From Salegentibacter sp. 24 (GTDB lineage: Bacteria; Bacteroidota; Bacteroidia; Flavobacteriales; Flavobacteriaceae), in assembly GCF_004362395.1 (NCBI RefSeq), contig NZ_SNWE01000005.1:1-64000 (forward strand): a stretch of DNA of 64,000 nt, in the 5' to 3' direction. Below are positions 47,101 to 57,283 of the stretch, one piece after another (position 1 is the stretch's first letter; every line of letters starts with the position of its first letter). Position numbers and translations under genes: made by a program. The notes beneath the pieces were generated by a model that was not told the DNA's origin, did not search any database, and worked only from the letters and a program-made list of their open reading frames with translations.

Positions 47101-48173
47101 GTAATGTTTTTAATCGTTTTTATCAGGTTCCAAATAGCAAAAGCCGTCAATATGAAGGAACCGGGATTGGACTTCATCTTACCAAATCTATAGCAGAATT
47201 ACATCATGGAAGTGTGGCGGCAGAAAATAATAAAAATGGAAAAGGCTGCAAGTTCACCATCAGTTTACCCCAGGGAAGTGACCATCTTCAGGAAAATGAA
47301 ATTATACCAGAAGTTATGGGTTCTTTTACCGCGGAGGTGACCGAGCAGCCTGAAGAAAAAACTCACGAAGATATTCAGACCCTTAATAAGTCTAGTGAAA
47401 CAAAGAAACCCAGCATTATTATAGTAGACGATGATGATGAAATTAGAAATTATATATTCCGGGAACTGGGAAACCGCTATAACATCTCATTGGCTTCGAA
47501 TGGAAAACTGGCTTTTCCAATGATCGTTAAAAAGATCCCGGATTTAATCATAAGTGATGTTGTGATGCCGGAAATGGACGGAATCAATCTGGTTCGAAAA
47601 ATTAGGAAAAACATCAACACTAATCACATTCCCATCATTCTATTGACTGGGAAAACCGATAAAGAAACCAACTATCAGGGTTTGGAGATAGGCGCAGATG
47701 CTTATATTAATAAACCATTTAGTATTGATATTCTTAAAAGGACGGTAACCAACTTACTTAAAAATCGGGCCTTATTAAAAAATACTTATTCCGGAAAACA
47801 ATTACGGGATGATAAAATTAAACAGCTTGATCTAAAATCGAGTGATGAAACCCTACTTGAAAAATTTATGGATGTAGTCAATAAAAATCTCAACAACCCT
47901 GATTTAAATGTTGAAATGCTTGCTTCAGAATTAGGAATAAGTCGGGTTCATCTCTATCGTAAACTAAAACAGCTCACCAACCAGTCTGCCGGGGAATTAG
48001 TTACTAACATCAGGTTGAAACAGGCTTCAAATTTATTGATTTCAAAAAAAATAAACATATCTGAAGTCGCTTATGCAGTGGGATTTTCAAGTACTTCTAA
48101 GTTTTCCACCAAATTCAAAGATCTCTATGGAATGCCACCAAGCAATTACCGGGAAAAACATTCGGAAGTCTAA
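44109..48173 (+). CDS. Hybrid two-component system sensor/regulator (HTCS)
   Basis: The 1354-aa one-protein signalling system has a signal/first membrane segment (about 11-30), then a periplasmic two-propeller sensor (about 35-700; repeated DDKGYIWIATEDGLDRYDG-type units, LWIGT repeats) and a Y_Y_Y domain (about 715-775; GTYIFKVRANDYG). A transmembrane helix spans about 788-808. Cytoplasmic domains are HisKA with His841 in NISHDIKTPIS, HATPase (N box NIISNAIKFTPENG, G boxes DDGTGIKE and GTGIGLHL), a receiver (acidic DDDDE near 1107, phospho-Asp1150 in ISDVVMPEMDG, Lys1202 in INKPF) and an AraC-type helix-turn-helix (about 1255-1350). It would bind an oligosaccharide in the periplasm and switch on target operons, most simply the convergent enzyme operon. 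Confidence 0.97.
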   Translation: MKVHNPEISYVNSYILIIISFLLLPFSIYSQVGKLFSTDAELSSSLINQIYQDDKGYIWIATEDGLDRYDGAKFSIFKQNKQDSTSILNNYVKSIFQDSNGVLYFGFFNGLQYFDHATEEFHEIPLLIESNTPYPAHVTSMLERENGEILISTSGQGIFKLFQVKGKPVARKFPEMVPSSYLEGIFEDHKRNLWAFSQDRGLFKVTSSGEITEYFNDPENETHISSITEDKNGNIYVGSLTSGLYKYNREKDQFHFIKDSKNLPVKSLFSNDDNEIIVGTDGMGLKIYDPVKEKMNVTDFSISNFDFTKTKIHSIIQDKADNLWLGIYQKGVLLIPDKINNFNYIGYQSVKNDIIGSNSVMSVFKDNKDILWIGTDGDGLYGISEEIEQRFRISTDGIKSSASIMSIYQDSENQLWIGTYLKGLAKLDRQNKELKFVDDLKDEQNNSVERIYSIIEDKQKNLWIGSLGYGLYSYNLQTKQATSHNIIKKGDRSEQLHNKWINCLLLSRSNKIFIGTYDGLATLDLEKNSFLNNKGQNHILSNKIVYSLYEDEAMNLWIGTSEGLFFKPENDTITQVFTTENGLPSNVICAIEEDENNNLWISTNHGISQLELPTKELKNYYFRDGLQGNEFNKNASYNEENGPLYFGSTNGVTFFNPSEIISTGNEVDLRITGFYLEDKPVKKGMKSGRYAIIEEAIIDADTVELAHKDNDFSIEFSSFEFKNPELITYSYSLNSGKWIKLIPGMNSVTFNNLEPGTYIFKVRANDYGDFSNEQELVIIIHQPWYFSNLAKVIYLLIIIVLTYIITQQIVQRRNTKKKLQEHLHAEQINEAKLQFLTNISHDIKTPISLIINPLNKLIKTDKEENRQKLYKIMERNSERILHLLNQSINARKIDQGSVELKFQKTEIIGFVRTIIALFEDQIESKGIKFKMNFPLPEIYAFIDPNHFDKIIQNIISNAIKFTPENGNIEVKILLDDSENKILIIVKDDGTGIKESELSNVFNRFYQVPNSKSRQYEGTGIGLHLTKSIAELHHGSVAAENNKNGKGCKFTISLPQGSDHLQENEIIPEVMGSFTAEVTEQPEEKTHEDIQTLNKSSETKKPSIIIVDDDDEIRNYIFRELGNRYNISLASNGKLAFPMIVKKIPDLIISDVVMPEMDGINLVRKIRKNINTNHIPIILLTGKTDKETNYQGLEIGADAYINKPFSIDILKRTVTNLLKNRALLKNTYSGKQLRDDKIKQLDLKSSDETLLEKFMDVVNKNLNNPDLNVEMLASELGISRVHLYRKLKQLTNQSAGELVTNIRLKQASNLLISKKINISEVAYAVGFSSTSKFSTKFKDLYGMPPSNYREKHSEV

Positions 48174-48233
48174 ATTGCAAATTAAAGGAACCCCCTGCTA
48201 GTTTTATCAGGAATAAGCTTAAATATAATTATT

Positions 48234-48266
48234 GAAAAACCGGAAATGCTTTATCATTCCCGGTTT
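48234..48266 (-). terminator. Terminator at the end of the right-hand enzyme operon
   Basis: AAACCGGAAATG (48237-48248) and CATTCCCGGTTT (48255-48266) pair over 12 positions with one wobble, with a 6-nt loop. On the minus strand the stem runs into UUUUUC. It lies 52 bp after the esterase stop, and it separates the operon from the convergent HTCS gene. Confidence 0.85.
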
Positions 48267-48318
48267 CTAAAAAATTTAGCTACACCAAAACTAAACTGAT
48301 TTTAACCAGTGGAAAATA

Positions 48319-49158
48319 TTATTTTCCTGATTGAATAATTGAAAGCATTTTTTCTCCATATCGTTGCCCAAGTTTTCTATATCCGGCGGCTGAAAAATGT
48401 AACCCATCCTTAACAGCCTGGCAGCCTTTAGAAGAGACAATATGAGCATTAGGAATTTCCTGAGGGAGTGTAGCAACTATACTATTCATACTGGCACACT
48501 TACCCCCCTGTTCTTCCGAAACCATTTCTCCGGCTAGCAGAGGTACTTTTTCAGGGTCCAGATCTAAATCTTTAATTAAATTATCGTAAACTGCTTTGAC
48601 TTTTTGTGGCCAGGCTGCATCTCCTGTATTTGATTCCCCCTGGTGCAGAAGAATGCCCTTAATTATTCCTTTTTCCTGGGCTTTTCGAGCTAGCTCCACC
48701 AAATGACCATATGGATTCCCATCGTATTTTTGAATTGCAGGTAGCATCCAGTCAGGTGCGTGGTCCACATAATTATTATAATCCTCTTTATCAAATAACT
48801 CAATTTTGCATCCTCCCACTGCTACATTAATAACCCCTACTTTTATATTTTCAGGTAAATTCTGAACAAGGGTTCTTCCAAAATAATCGGTTGGGGTTAA
48901 ACCGGTATCGCACCTGGATAAAGGTGGAACAGCGGGATACCACTGTCCTGCTTGGCGCCCTAACTCAGGACAGTCAACACTCTGCAACACCTGGAACCTA
49001 TCATTAACAAGGGAGTCCTGGGCTTCAAACTCAGCATGACCTTCCATATTGGATTGTCCAAAGCTTAAATACACATGGAAATTAGCATCCTGGGAGTAAC
49101 CTACCGATCCAATAAGCAATATTATTAAAAGAATTTTTCCTGCTTTCATATTAGTCAT
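48319..49158 (-). CDS. CE6/SGNH-type carbohydrate acetylesterase
   Basis: The 279-aa secreted esterase (signal ending GYSQD; Met4 is the likely alternative start) has the SGNH fold of the sialate O-acetylesterase/CE6 family. The nucleophile is Ser36 in SFGQSNMEGH, a conserved HQGESNTGDAAWP lies in the middle, and Asp251/His254 are in KDGLHFSAAGYRKLG. CE6 enzymes deacetylate xylan, fitting its place as last gene of the GH10-to-GH8 operon, 32 bp after GH8. Confidence 0.9.
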   Translation of the reverse strand: MTNMKAGKILLIILLIGSVGYSQDANFHVYLSFGQSNMEGHAEFEAQDSLVNDRFQVLQSVDCPELGRQAGQWYPAVPPLSRCDTGLTPTDYFGRTLVQNLPENIKVGVINVAVGGCKIELFDKEDYNNYVDHAPDWMLPAIQKYDGNPYGHLVELARKAQEKGIIKGILLHQGESNTGDAAWPQKVKAVYDNLIKDLDLDPEKVPLLAGEMVSEEQGGKCASMNSIVATLPQEIPNAHIVSSKGCQAVKDGLHFSAAGYRKLGQRYGEKMLSIIQSGK

Positions 49159-49190
49159 AAATTAATTTAAATCTACAAACTGAAAAATTT

Positions 49191-50498
49191 CTAACCAGCC
49201 TGCGGGGTAATGATCTGGTAGTTACCACTTAAGTGCATCAGACTAAACAGGTAAAGCAACCCATCAAAATATGGATCGAAATATCCATCCTCATAAGGTT
49301 CCAGTTCGGCATTCCAGATCTCATCAACAAACTTCCAGCCTTTGGGGTGGGTAGTCATTAAAGAAGCCGTTGCGGCTGTGGAGACCAGTCCAAGGGAGTG
49401 CCTCAATTTCTGGTATCCCCCGGCGGGCAGTATCCATTGGGGAGTTGATCCGTCTATATTGTATTGATCCACAAAAGTTTTCAGGCCCTCACAGTATAAA
49501 AAGTTTTGGATTCGGGTTGCATACTGTTGTTGCCAGGCTGTATCTCTGGCGTACCAACTATAATCCATCGCTATGTTCATAGGAACCCGCCAGGAATCAT
49601 ATCTAAAGGCATCCCCCATACGGCCGCGGCTATGAGGAGCTCCGCTAAATTCAGCATAATCAGGTGTTAAACCAGTTCGTGGGTGAGTCGCACGGTGGAG
49701 AAAGACCCGGGCCGTATCGGCAACAGCGCTATAGAAATCCTCGTGTCCATCATTAGCGTATGCTGCCCAAACTTCGAAAAATGCCGGAACGTGATAAGAA
49801 GGATCAGTCCAATCATAACCACCATCGTGAGGTACAAAATTAATCTGCTTATGTTCTACATTCAGTACATTCCTAACTCCGGCAGTACCATCTTTACTCC
49901 ACATAGCATCAAGAATCCTTCGGGCTTCAGCATAGTAATCAATTCCGGAGTCATCCCCCCAGAGATTGGAAGCGAAAAGCAATGCTGTTACAAAATACAA
50001 TTCTCCGTCGGAAGCTGAACCTTCTGAATTTTTTTCTCCTGTTTTAGGATCTACGCTCCAGGCAAAATAGGCTTCTCTTGGTCCATCCTGATGCTGCATA
50101 TATTTTTTGGTCCAGCGCCATAATTTGTCAAAAACTTCCTTCTTTTCAAACTGAACCGCTACCATTAAACCATAAGAAAGGCCTTCGGTTCGAGCATCTT
50201 TATTTTTTAGATCTGAGACATAAGCCAAAGAATCCTCCACCTCAAAATACACCCTATCAGGTCCTTCAAAAAGATCATAATAAGCCTTTTCAAGTTTAGC
50301 GTCAATCGCGGCCTGGGAGTAACCGGCTTCCAGGAAAAGGTTTCGATACTTACCCGTTTCCCAGGCTCCCTTGGTCCAGGGTTCCATTTGTCCGCGCGGG
50401 TCCTCTACGTTCTCTTCACAGTCCTGGGCTGACAAGTCTGTGATAAAAAGCACCATTGTGAAAAAGTACAATACAGGTATACATATATTATTCTTCAT
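49191..50498 (-). CDS. GH8 reducing-end xylose-releasing exo-oligoxylanase
   Basis: The 435-aa enzyme with a signal peptide (TDLSAQ) belongs to the GH8 Rex group: WTKGAWETGKYRNLFLEAGY at the N-terminus and a KLEKAYYDLF helix. The acid Glu105 is in DARTEGLSYGLMVAVQ and the base-region Asp301 in YDSWRVPMNIAMDYSW, matching the Bacillus halodurans Rex layout (Glu70/Asp263 plus a longer signal region here). It would cut xylose from the reducing end of short xylo-oligosaccharides. A long polymer-acting GH8 xylanase is the alternative. It lies between a GH43 gene and CE6. Confidence 0.93.
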   Translation of the reverse strand: MKNNICIPVLYFFTMVLFITDLSAQDCEENVEDPRGQMEPWTKGAWETGKYRNLFLEAGYSQAAIDAKLEKAYYDLFEGPDRVYFEVEDSLAYVSDLKNKDARTEGLSYGLMVAVQFEKKEVFDKLWRWTKKYMQHQDGPREAYFAWSVDPKTGEKNSEGSASDGELYFVTALLFASNLWGDDSGIDYYAEARRILDAMWSKDGTAGVRNVLNVEHKQINFVPHDGGYDWTDPSYHVPAFFEVWAAYANDGHEDFYSAVADTARVFLHRATHPRTGLTPDYAEFSGAPHSRGRMGDAFRYDSWRVPMNIAMDYSWYARDTAWQQQYATRIQNFLYCEGLKTFVDQYNIDGSTPQWILPAGGYQKLRHSLGLVSTAATASLMTTHPKGWKFVDEIWNAELEPYEDGYFDPYFDGLLYLFSLMHLSGNYQIITPQAG

Positions 50499-50541
50499 AA
50501 TTCTCTCATTTCATCATTAAATTCATTTAGAAACCTGCTTA

Positions 50542-52251
50542 CTATTTCCCAGGGACAGCGTCATTAGCAGAAGTGGCATATAAACCTATCATATTACCGG
50601 TAAAACCACCGGCCACATTAGTGGATAAAATATCACCTGAAACAGTGCCTCCCAAATTCTGGAAATCACCTTCATTTAAAGCATAACTAAATTTATAATC
50701 GTCTCCCTCTGCTGTTACTCTTAACTGCAGGTCATCTTTAAGCTCTATCTCTTTACTAGCTAAAATTTTGGAATCTCCTTCCTCAGTTCTCTCCAATACC
50801 AGATAATATTTTTCATCTTTTTTAGTGATCCCGAAGACATAATTGAATCTTTCATTTTGTAAGGCTGTGATCCCAGCTAAATCTTCTTCAGATCCAGGTT
50901 GATAATCTATGGTCGTAGTAAAAGAAAAATCTTTATGTTGCTGTCTGTGAAATAGTGTTGAAGTAGGTTTTACTTCCTTGATGTTGACCTCAAAAGGTGT
51001 AATCTTAAGACCATTTTTTGTAAATTCCATAAAATCTTCTCGCGGTCCTCTTAAACCGATCCAACGATAATCGAGTTTTTCTGAAGAAAAATCTTCGGTA
51101 TATGTAAAATTACCATTTGGAAAATAACCGCCTTCCCCGGTCCTATTTTCAACACCCTCAGGCATTTTAAGCTTGGGCTCCATTGGAATCAAGCCATTCT
51201 CAAAAACCGGGAATTTACCTGACCAGTCAACCGGTAAAATAAAGGTTTCCCTTCCAGTATTCACCCTGCCTTCTTCATTTGGCCGCACACCTAAAAAAAC
51301 ACCATAATATTTATCGTCAGGACCAACGACTAAGTCGGCGTGGCCTGCCCAATCTACTTTATTTTCCCGATCTTTAAAAAGGTATCTTTGTGATAATATA
51401 GGATTCGATGGTGCAGGCTGGTATGGACCCATTGGATTTTCGCTTACGAAAATCACTTCGCTGTGCCATCCTCCTGTGCCCCCTTCAGCACACATTAAAT
51501 AATAAAGACCATCCTTTTTATAAATATGTGGTGCCTCAATCCAAATAGGTTTCTCGGAAAGATCGACTCCCCCATTGACAATAATCTTATCCGTTCCGGG
51601 CACAACCTGGTCTTTCTCTACATCGTATTCCCAGATTTTAATCACGCGATGCCCCTGATACAACTCCTCTCCTTCATTTGGAGCATCATTATGAACAACA
51701 TAGGCTTTTCCATCATCATCAAAAAAGATAGCCGGATCGATACCCTGGAAATCAAGTTTAATCGGATCACTCCATCCTTTCATAGGATCTTTTGTTTTAA
51801 CGACCATATTGCCAATACCACCGGCAAACTGTGTCGTAATCATATAGAATGTTTCATTATGAGGATTGTACCTGATATCCGGTGCGTAAATTCCAGCACT
51901 AATGCCTGTGTCGTGGACTTTGAGCTGAGTTTTCCGGTCCAGAACGTGACCAATTTGTGTCCAGTTTACCAAATCTTTAGAATGAAAAATCGGCACCCCC
52001 GGAAACATCGCAAAAGATGATGCCACCAGGTAATAATCATCTCCCTTACGCGTAATGGCAGGATCTGGATAAGTACCCTGTAAAATGGGATTATAGAACT
52101 CATCAGCCTTCAACGGATTTTCGTTATAGACCTTATCATTCCCCTGGTAAACCACACTGGAATATACAGGAACATTTTTTTGAGCATTACACCCTGTAAA
52201 AACAAACAAAGCCATAAAGACTGTAATTAAAGCAACTTGATTTTTTTTCAT
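50542..52251 (-). CDS. GH43 beta-xylosidase/arabinofuranosidase with C-terminal beta-sandwich, lipoprotein
   Basis: The 569-aa lipoprotein (VFTGC, Cys21) has a GH43 propeller (about 45-350): NPILQGTYPDPAI (base Asp), FQGIDPAIFFDDDGKAY (second Asp), WIEAPHIYKKDGLYY (acid Glu). A lectin-like C-terminal domain follows (about 375-565; LFHRQQHKDFSF; GGFTGNMIGLYA). It is the paralogue of the 7559-9220 enzyme, but here in the HTCS-side operon and lipid-anchored. The activity is probably on arabino-xylo-oligosaccharides; subfamily 12-like, not proven. Confidence 0.93.
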   Translation of the reverse strand: MKKNQVALITVFMALFVFTGCNAQKNVPVYSSVVYQGNDKVYNENPLKADEFYNPILQGTYPDPAITRKGDDYYLVASSFAMFPGVPIFHSKDLVNWTQIGHVLDRKTQLKVHDTGISAGIYAPDIRYNPHNETFYMITTQFAGGIGNMVVKTKDPMKGWSDPIKLDFQGIDPAIFFDDDGKAYVVHNDAPNEGEELYQGHRVIKIWEYDVEKDQVVPGTDKIIVNGGVDLSEKPIWIEAPHIYKKDGLYYLMCAEGGTGGWHSEVIFVSENPMGPYQPAPSNPILSQRYLFKDRENKVDWAGHADLVVGPDDKYYGVFLGVRPNEEGRVNTGRETFILPVDWSGKFPVFENGLIPMEPKLKMPEGVENRTGEGGYFPNGNFTYTEDFSSEKLDYRWIGLRGPREDFMEFTKNGLKITPFEVNIKEVKPTSTLFHRQQHKDFSFTTTIDYQPGSEEDLAGITALQNERFNYVFGITKKDEKYYLVLERTEEGDSKILASKEIELKDDLQLRVTAEGDDYKFSYALNEGDFQNLGGTVSGDILSTNVAGGFTGNMIGLYATSANDAVPGK

Positions 52252-52293
52252 TTTCTAACCTTTATTAATAATTTTTATTTTTTCTATTAAATT

Positions 52294-53655
52294 TTATTTC
52301 GAAAAGCTCCAGTAATCAAAATATAGAATCTCACTAGGTGCCTTGCCTTTAAATATGAAATACAAATCATGAACCCCGGTTACTTTATCCACTGTTGTGG
52401 TTACAAGTTCCCACCTATCGCTACCACCAGTAAGGGGTACCTCCAGGCTACCAATTAGTTTCCCATCCAAGGCGTCAAGTCTTATTTCCATACTCACATT
52501 TCCGTTATGAGTTGTTCCAAGCCTGGCTGTAAATTCTGAAGCTCCATCTGCTCTAAAATCGACTTCCCTGAGCATGGAATAAGCATTATTTCTGGTGGCT
52601 ACTATAAAGTTTCCAACCAGGCTGCTCTCTTTGGATTTTATGCCTTCCGACCAAGCAATGGTCTCCGCCTCATTCTTAACATATGGGTTGAGGGTGCCCA
52701 GACTTTCTGTAATCCCATCGGTCATTTCCATCGTTTGTATGGAACCATCCTTATTGAAAATAAGCTCTTCTACGGCTACAGAACGGGTAAACCCGCTTCC
52801 GCCGGGAAGAGCTGCATTGTGATAGAAGAAATAAGTGTTTCCTTTAAAATCGACAATTCCCGGATGGTTGGTAAATGAACCACCCTGCTGGGGCATTACG
52901 ACTCCCCGATATTTATACGGCCCTGTTATATTTTTACTCGTGGAATAACCAATATGTTCTGGTAAGGGCCCGGCGGCAAAAAATAAATAATAAGTATTGT
53001 TTCGTTTATATACCCACGGTCCTTCTTCATAAGTAGTTGGCCGGCGATCATCTTTTTCCCCCTCACGCTTTCCGAAGGCTTCAATAGTATTTGGGATCTG
53101 TGATATTTGTCCTTTCAGACTGATCATATCTTCATTGAGCTTCACGTAATAACAGACGGGATTTCCCCAGAACAGATACGCCTGACCATCATCATCAATA
53201 ATCACAGAAGGGTCGATATCCGCATTACTATTACTTATCAAAGGTTTTCCCAGAGGATCTATAAATGGTCCATAAGGACTGTTGGCTACCGCAACCCCAA
53301 TACCATTTTTTCCGTCCCTGTCGGTAATAGGAACATACATGTAGAACTTCCCATCCCGCTGGATAGCCTGGGGCGCCCAGGCATTTTGTTTAGCCCAGTC
53401 AAAATCGTCATAAGCCAATATTGGTCCGTGATCTGTCCAATTCACCATATCTTCGGTGGTGTACAAACGCCAATCATTCATCGTAAACCAGGTAGACTCA
53501 TCTTCGTCGTGAGAGGTATATAAATACAGTTTATCATTATAAACCATTGGCGCAGGATCTGCAGTGTAATTGGTTTGAATAATTGGATTTTGGGAAATAA
53601 CTGCTTTAGAAATAAATAATAATAAAAGAAATAAGAATGTTCTTTTAACGATCAT
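52294..53655 (-). CDS. GH43 arabinofuranosidase/xylosidase with C-terminal CBM6
   Basis: The 453-aa secreted protein (signal SKAVISQ) has a GH43 propeller (about 23-315): [11 protein letters not shown] (base Asp), [15 protein letters not shown], and acid Glu in [16 protein letters not shown]6-type beta-sandwich (about 325-453) begins [13 protein letters not shown] and ends [18 protein letters not shown]. The CBM6 would bind xylan ends and hold the enzyme on its substrate. Its closest neighbour in sequence is the next upstream gene (53814-54782), which lacks the CBM. The 158 bp before its start hold no gene. Confidence 0.93.
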   Translation of the reverse strand: MIVKRTFLFLLLLFISKAVISQNPIIQTNYTADPAPMVYNDKLYLYTSHDEDESTWFTMNDWRLYTTEDMVNWTDHGPILAYDDFDWAKQNAWAPQAIQRDGKFYMYVPITDRDGKNGIGVAVANSPYGPFIDPLGKPLISNSNADIDPSVIIDDDGQAYLFWGNPVCYYVKLNEDMISLKGQISQIPNTIEAFGKREGEKDDRRPTTYEEGPWVYKRNNTYYLFFAAGPLPEHIGYSTSKNITGPYKYRGVVMPQQGGSFTNHPGIVDFKGNTYFFYHNAALPGGSGFTRSVAVEELIFNKDGSIQTMEMTDGITESLGTLNPYVKNEAETIAWSEGIKSKESSLVGNFIVATRNNAYSMLREVDFRADGASEFTARLGTTHNGNVSMEIRLDALDGKLIGSLEVPLTGGSDRWELVTTTVDKVTGVHDLYFIFKGKAPSEILYFDYWSFSK

Positions 53656-53813
53656 AATTTTATTTAATTTTTATTTAACCCACTAATTTTCAGATGGACG
53701 ATTTCAGTAATCCTTGAGTTCATCACTAACAGATTATAGAACTGCCATTATCATAATGAATGATATTTTAAAAATCATCTGATCAATTTTATCAAAAATA
53801 AATTCAGAAAATA

Positions 53814-54782
53814 TTATTCTACAGGCCTTACACCTTCGTCCGTTTGTTCTATTTTTTGAATGGTACCATCTTCATTGTAATGCATATTATCTACCGCAAT
53901 AGAACGACGGTAACTTCCCCCTGTGGGTAAAACGCCATTATGATAAAAGAAATAGTCTTTCCCTTTGTAATTTACAATACCGGGATGTATTGTAAAGCTA
54001 TTGGGAGCACTCTCTGCAAGTACTTCCTGGTAATTCCAGGGTCCTTCAGGACTACTGGAAGTGGCATATTCAATTCTTTCACGCTCTTCTCCCTGACTGG
54101 CATATACCAAATAATAGAGGTCTTTTCTTTTGTAAACCCAGGGGCCTTCTATAAAATTCTTTGGGTTGTAATAATGGATCGGCCCATCTATTTCCACCAT
54201 ATTATCCTTTAATTTCACCATTTTGAGACTACCATTACCCCAATACATATAGGCCTGGCCATCATCATCTACAAAAACCGTAGGATCTATATCATCCCAC
54301 CCGTGCGGATTATCGGTCGTCATTTCATTGTAAATTAAAGCTTCTCCTTTAGCATCCTTGAATGGTCCTAAAGGAGAATCGGCAACCGCCACGCCAATTG
54401 CTGCTCCACCATTACTCCTTTCATCATCTTTATGGAACGTGGAAACATAAAAATAAAATTTCCCATCCCTTTCTTCTACCTCAGCTGCATAGGCATCCCC
54501 GGTTGCCCAGGAGAAATCTTTCGGCGAGAGTTTAGGACCGTGATTTGTCCAGTTTACCATATCGCTAGAGGAAAACACCAACCAGTCTTTCATTTCATAA
54601 TTCGTTGAAGAAACCGAGGCGGTATCGTGACTGGTATATAGATAGACCTTTTGATCATATACGATGGGTGCCGGATCTGCTGTAAAAACATCGGTAATAA
54701 TAGGGTTCTGTGCTTTTAAAAGCTGCGGTGCCAGCATTAACCAAAATCCGAAAAGTGCAAGGATGTTAAATCTTATGTTCAT
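53814..54782 (-). CDS. GH43 glycoside hydrolase, single domain
   Basis: The 322-aa secreted protein (signal [10 protein letters not shown]) consists only of the propeller: [16 protein letters not shown] (base Asp), [19 protein letters not shown], and acid Glu in [15 protein letters not shown]. It looks like the CBM-less sister of the 52294-53655 protein, suggesting a tandem duplication with gain or loss of CBM6. It overlaps GH95 by 4 nt (ATGA), so the two are translationally coupled. Confidence 0.92.
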   Translation of the reverse strand: MNIRFNILALFGFWLMLAPQLLKAQNPIITDVFTADPAPIVYDQKVYLYTSHDTASVSSTNYEMKDWLVFSSSDMVNWTNHGPKLSPKDFSWATGDAYAAEVEERDGKFYFYVSTFHKDDERSNGGAAIGVAVADSPLGPFKDAKGEALIYNEMTTDNPHGWDDIDPTVFVDDDGQAYMYWGNGSLKMVKLKDNMVEIDGPIHYYNPKNFIEGPWVYKRKDLYYLVYASQGEERERIEYATSSSPEGPWNYQEVLAESAPNSFTIHPGIVNYKGKDYFFYHNGVLPTGGSYRRSIAVDNMHYNEDGTIQKIEQTDEGVRPVE

Positions 54783-57277
54783 ATTCTTTTAATTTTTAAT
54801 TTATATTGTCCTCCTTTTGAAGTCTTCAGATCATATTCATAAACCTTCTGAATTTTCACCTCTTTTAATGTTGCTTCTTCTGAAATAAGTGGTTTTTTTA
54901 TATCTGGAAGCTTATAGAATATATTAGGATTATCTCCTTTGGCCTGGACCAATCCTTTTCCTTCCAAAGGTATATATGATCGAATCCTGCAATTACCACC
55001 CAGAGCAGATGATATGAGCACTTGTTTAGGTTTATTATTCTCCCACTTAAGATCAACCTCAAAACCTCCTCGCGCTCTTAAGCCTGTTACTTCTCCCTTT
55101 TTCCAGGCTTTAGGCAATGCGGGCAACAATTGGATTGCCCCATCGTGACTTTGTAGAAGCATCTCGGCAATCCCGGCCGTGCACCCGAAATTACCATCTA
55201 TTTGAAAGGGAGGATGGGCATCGAAAAGATTAGGATACGTGCCCCCTTTTTCACTGAAACCATCCTGACTAGATGGCGTTAACTGATCTTTTATTAATTT
55301 GAGGGCGTGATCGCCCTCAAGCAGTCTTGCCCAAAGATTAACCTTCCATCCCATAGACCACCCGGTAGATTCATCTCCCCTGGCTAATAAAGAAGTTCTG
55401 GCTGCTTCAAATAAATTTGGGTTGCGGTAAACTGAGATCTGGTTAGAAGGATAAAGCCCGTAAAGATGAGACACGTGCCTGTGTTTACTATTGGGGTCAT
55501 CCCAGTCCTTTATCCATTCCTGTAACTGCCCCCAACTACCGATCTGCATTGGAGGTAATTGCTTAAGCTTTTCGGTTAATCTTGCCTGGAATTCAGTATC
55601 CCGATTTAATATTGCCGCTGTCTTTGCTGTTTTTGAAAAAAGATCAAAAATAAGTTGATTATCCATGGTGGTTCCGTAAGTTAAGGAAGATTCAGAATGA
55701 GCAGCAGGTGCATGTTCTGGTGAAATGGAAGGTGATACCACCAGCCAGTTATGTTCAGGTTCCTGTATCATAAAATCCAGGTAGAATGTGGAAGCTTCTT
55801 TTACTATTGGGTAAACTGATTTTAAAAATTCCTTATCCCCCGAAAAATCATATTTATCAAATAAATGTTGAGAGAGCCAAACACCCCCCATTGGCCACAT
55901 CCCCCAATATGACCCGTCTATTGCTCCGGTCATACGCCAGATATCAGTATTGTGATGCATAACCCATCCTTTCGAGCCGTACATTTCCCTGGCGGTTTTT
56001 CTTCCTGCTACTGCAAGTTCCTTGACCATTTGTATCAGGGGTTCATGGAATTCGGTCAAATTGGTGATCTCTGCAGGCCAGTAATTCATTTCTGTATTAA
56101 TATTTACCGTGTATTTACTATCCCAGGCAGGGGTTAACTGATCATTCCAGATTCCCTGTAGATTGGCGGGTTGGCTCCCGGGTCTGGAGGAGGTTATTAA
56201 AAGATATCGACCAAACTGAAAGTAAAGAGATATCAGGGCAGGATCATCAGCTGTTTTAAAATTTCTAATCCTCTCATCGGTTGGCAAATTCGCAGCTTGA
56301 GTCTCCCCCAAATTTAGGGATACCCGATTAAAATAGGTTTGATAATCCTCCAGGTGGTCCTGGTAGATTTCTTCAGGTCCTTTATTTTTTAAAGCGGATA
56401 GGTATGCTGCTGCTTTTTGATGCTCATCAAAATCCAAAGTCCTATAATCCTTAAAATTAGAGGCGATGGAAATAAACATAGTAGCACTATCGGCATTCTG
56501 AATTTTAAGGGTATCGTTTTCTTTGATTATTTCACCGCCACTAGTTTTAATTTTCGTGATAGCCAAAAATTCAAGGCTGCCTTCCACCCCTTCGAAATCG
56601 CTGGTTTTTCCGTGTAATTTCAATTCCCCATTTTCAGAAGCGGTTATCTCAGCCCCTCCAGGTCGGTCCATTGTCGCCGAAAAATTTAAAGTTCCGGGTT
56701 GATCTGAAGTAACCTGCACTACAATAACCTGGTCGGGATAGGAGGCGAAAACTTTAGTTTTATAGGTACGGTTGCCTACTTTATATTGGGACCTCGTCAC
56801 CGCATCCTTTAGGTCAAGTTCACGATAGTACTCCGAATAATTCTGGTGATCCGGGAAAGACAATTTTAGGTTTCCCACGGTTTGATATGGCATTCCCTGT
56901 GAGGTTTCGCTGATAAAATGTTGATTTACTAAGGTCTGGGCCTCCACGCTCTTTCCTTCAAATAAAAGTTCCTGCACCCTGGCCAGATATTCCCTGGCTT
57001 CAGGATTGTGATTACGGTTAGGCTGCCCGGCCCACACGGTGTTTTCGTTTAACTGAATAACCTCCTGTTGAGGATCACCATAAACCATTGCCCCTAGACG
57101 TCCATTTCCTATGGGTAGGGCTTCTACCCACTTCTGAGCAGGCTCATCATACCAAAGGTTGAACTGCGATTCATCCTGGCACAATGCCTGAGTAGTCAAA
57201 AGGAAAAACACGCCTATAAATGCAAAAAATTGAAACCTAAATTTGCAAATTATACCATTGGTGTTGCTTATCCTCAT
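54779..57277 (-). CDS. GH95 alpha-L-fucosidase / alpha-L-galactosidase
   Basis: The 832-aa exported enzyme (signal LTTQALCQD) has the N-terminal GH95 beta-domain ([29 protein letters not shown]) and an (alpha/alpha)6 barrel. The barrel contains [31 protein letters not shown] (substrate/water-binding Asn region), the candidate acid Glu521 in [12 protein letters not shown], and [19 protein letters not shown] near the C-terminus. GH95 includes fucosidases and alpha-L-galactosidases, and the latter are known from complex-xylan loci of Bacteroides ovatus. In this xylan context L-galactose removal is the better guess, not shown by sequence. Confidence 0.93.
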   Translation of the reverse strand: MRISNTNGIICKFRFQFFAFIGVFFLLTTQALCQDESQFNLWYDEPAQKWVEALPIGNGRLGAMVYGDPQQEVIQLNENTVWAGQPNRNHNPEAREYLARVQELLFEGKSVEAQTLVNQHFISETSQGMPYQTVGNLKLSFPDHQNYSEYYRELDLKDAVTRSQYKVGNRTYKTKVFASYPDQVIVVQVTSDQPGTLNFSATMDRPGGAEITASENGELKLHGKTSDFEGVEGSLEFLAITKIKTSGGEIIKENDTLKIQNADSATMFISIASNFKDYRTLDFDEHQKAAAYLSALKNKGPEEIYQDHLEDYQTYFNRVSLNLGETQAANLPTDERIRNFKTADDPALISLYFQFGRYLLITSSRPGSQPANLQGIWNDQLTPAWDSKYTVNINTEMNYWPAEITNLTEFHEPLIQMVKELAVAGRKTAREMYGSKGWVMHHNTDIWRMTGAIDGSYWGMWPMGGVWLSQHLFDKYDFSGDKEFLKSVYPIVKEASTFYLDFMIQEPEHNWLVVSPSISPEHAPAAHSESSLTYGTTMDNQLIFDLFSKTAKTAAILNRDTEFQARLTEKLKQLPPMQIGSWGQLQEWIKDWDDPNSKHRHVSHLYGLYPSNQISVYRNPNLFEAARTSLLARGDESTGWSMGWKVNLWARLLEGDHALKLIKDQLTPSSQDGFSEKGGTYPNLFDAHPPFQIDGNFGCTAGIAEMLLQSHDGAIQLLPALPKAWKKGEVTGLRARGGFEVDLKWENNKPKQVLISSALGGNCRIRSYIPLEGKGLVQAKGDNPNIFYKLPDIKKPLISEEATLKEVKIQKVYEYDLKTSKGGQYKLKIKRI

Positions 57278-57283
57278 TTTAAA

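Noticed and set aside
48291-48476. Small minus-strand frame overlapping the CE6 gene end
   Set aside because: Shadow of the CE6 coding frame; no independent start signal or protein-like features.
53656-53813. Short palindromic stretch ATGATATTTTAAAAATCAT between two GH43 genes
   Set aside because: AT-only stem without a U tract of its own; too common in such DNA to call a terminator.
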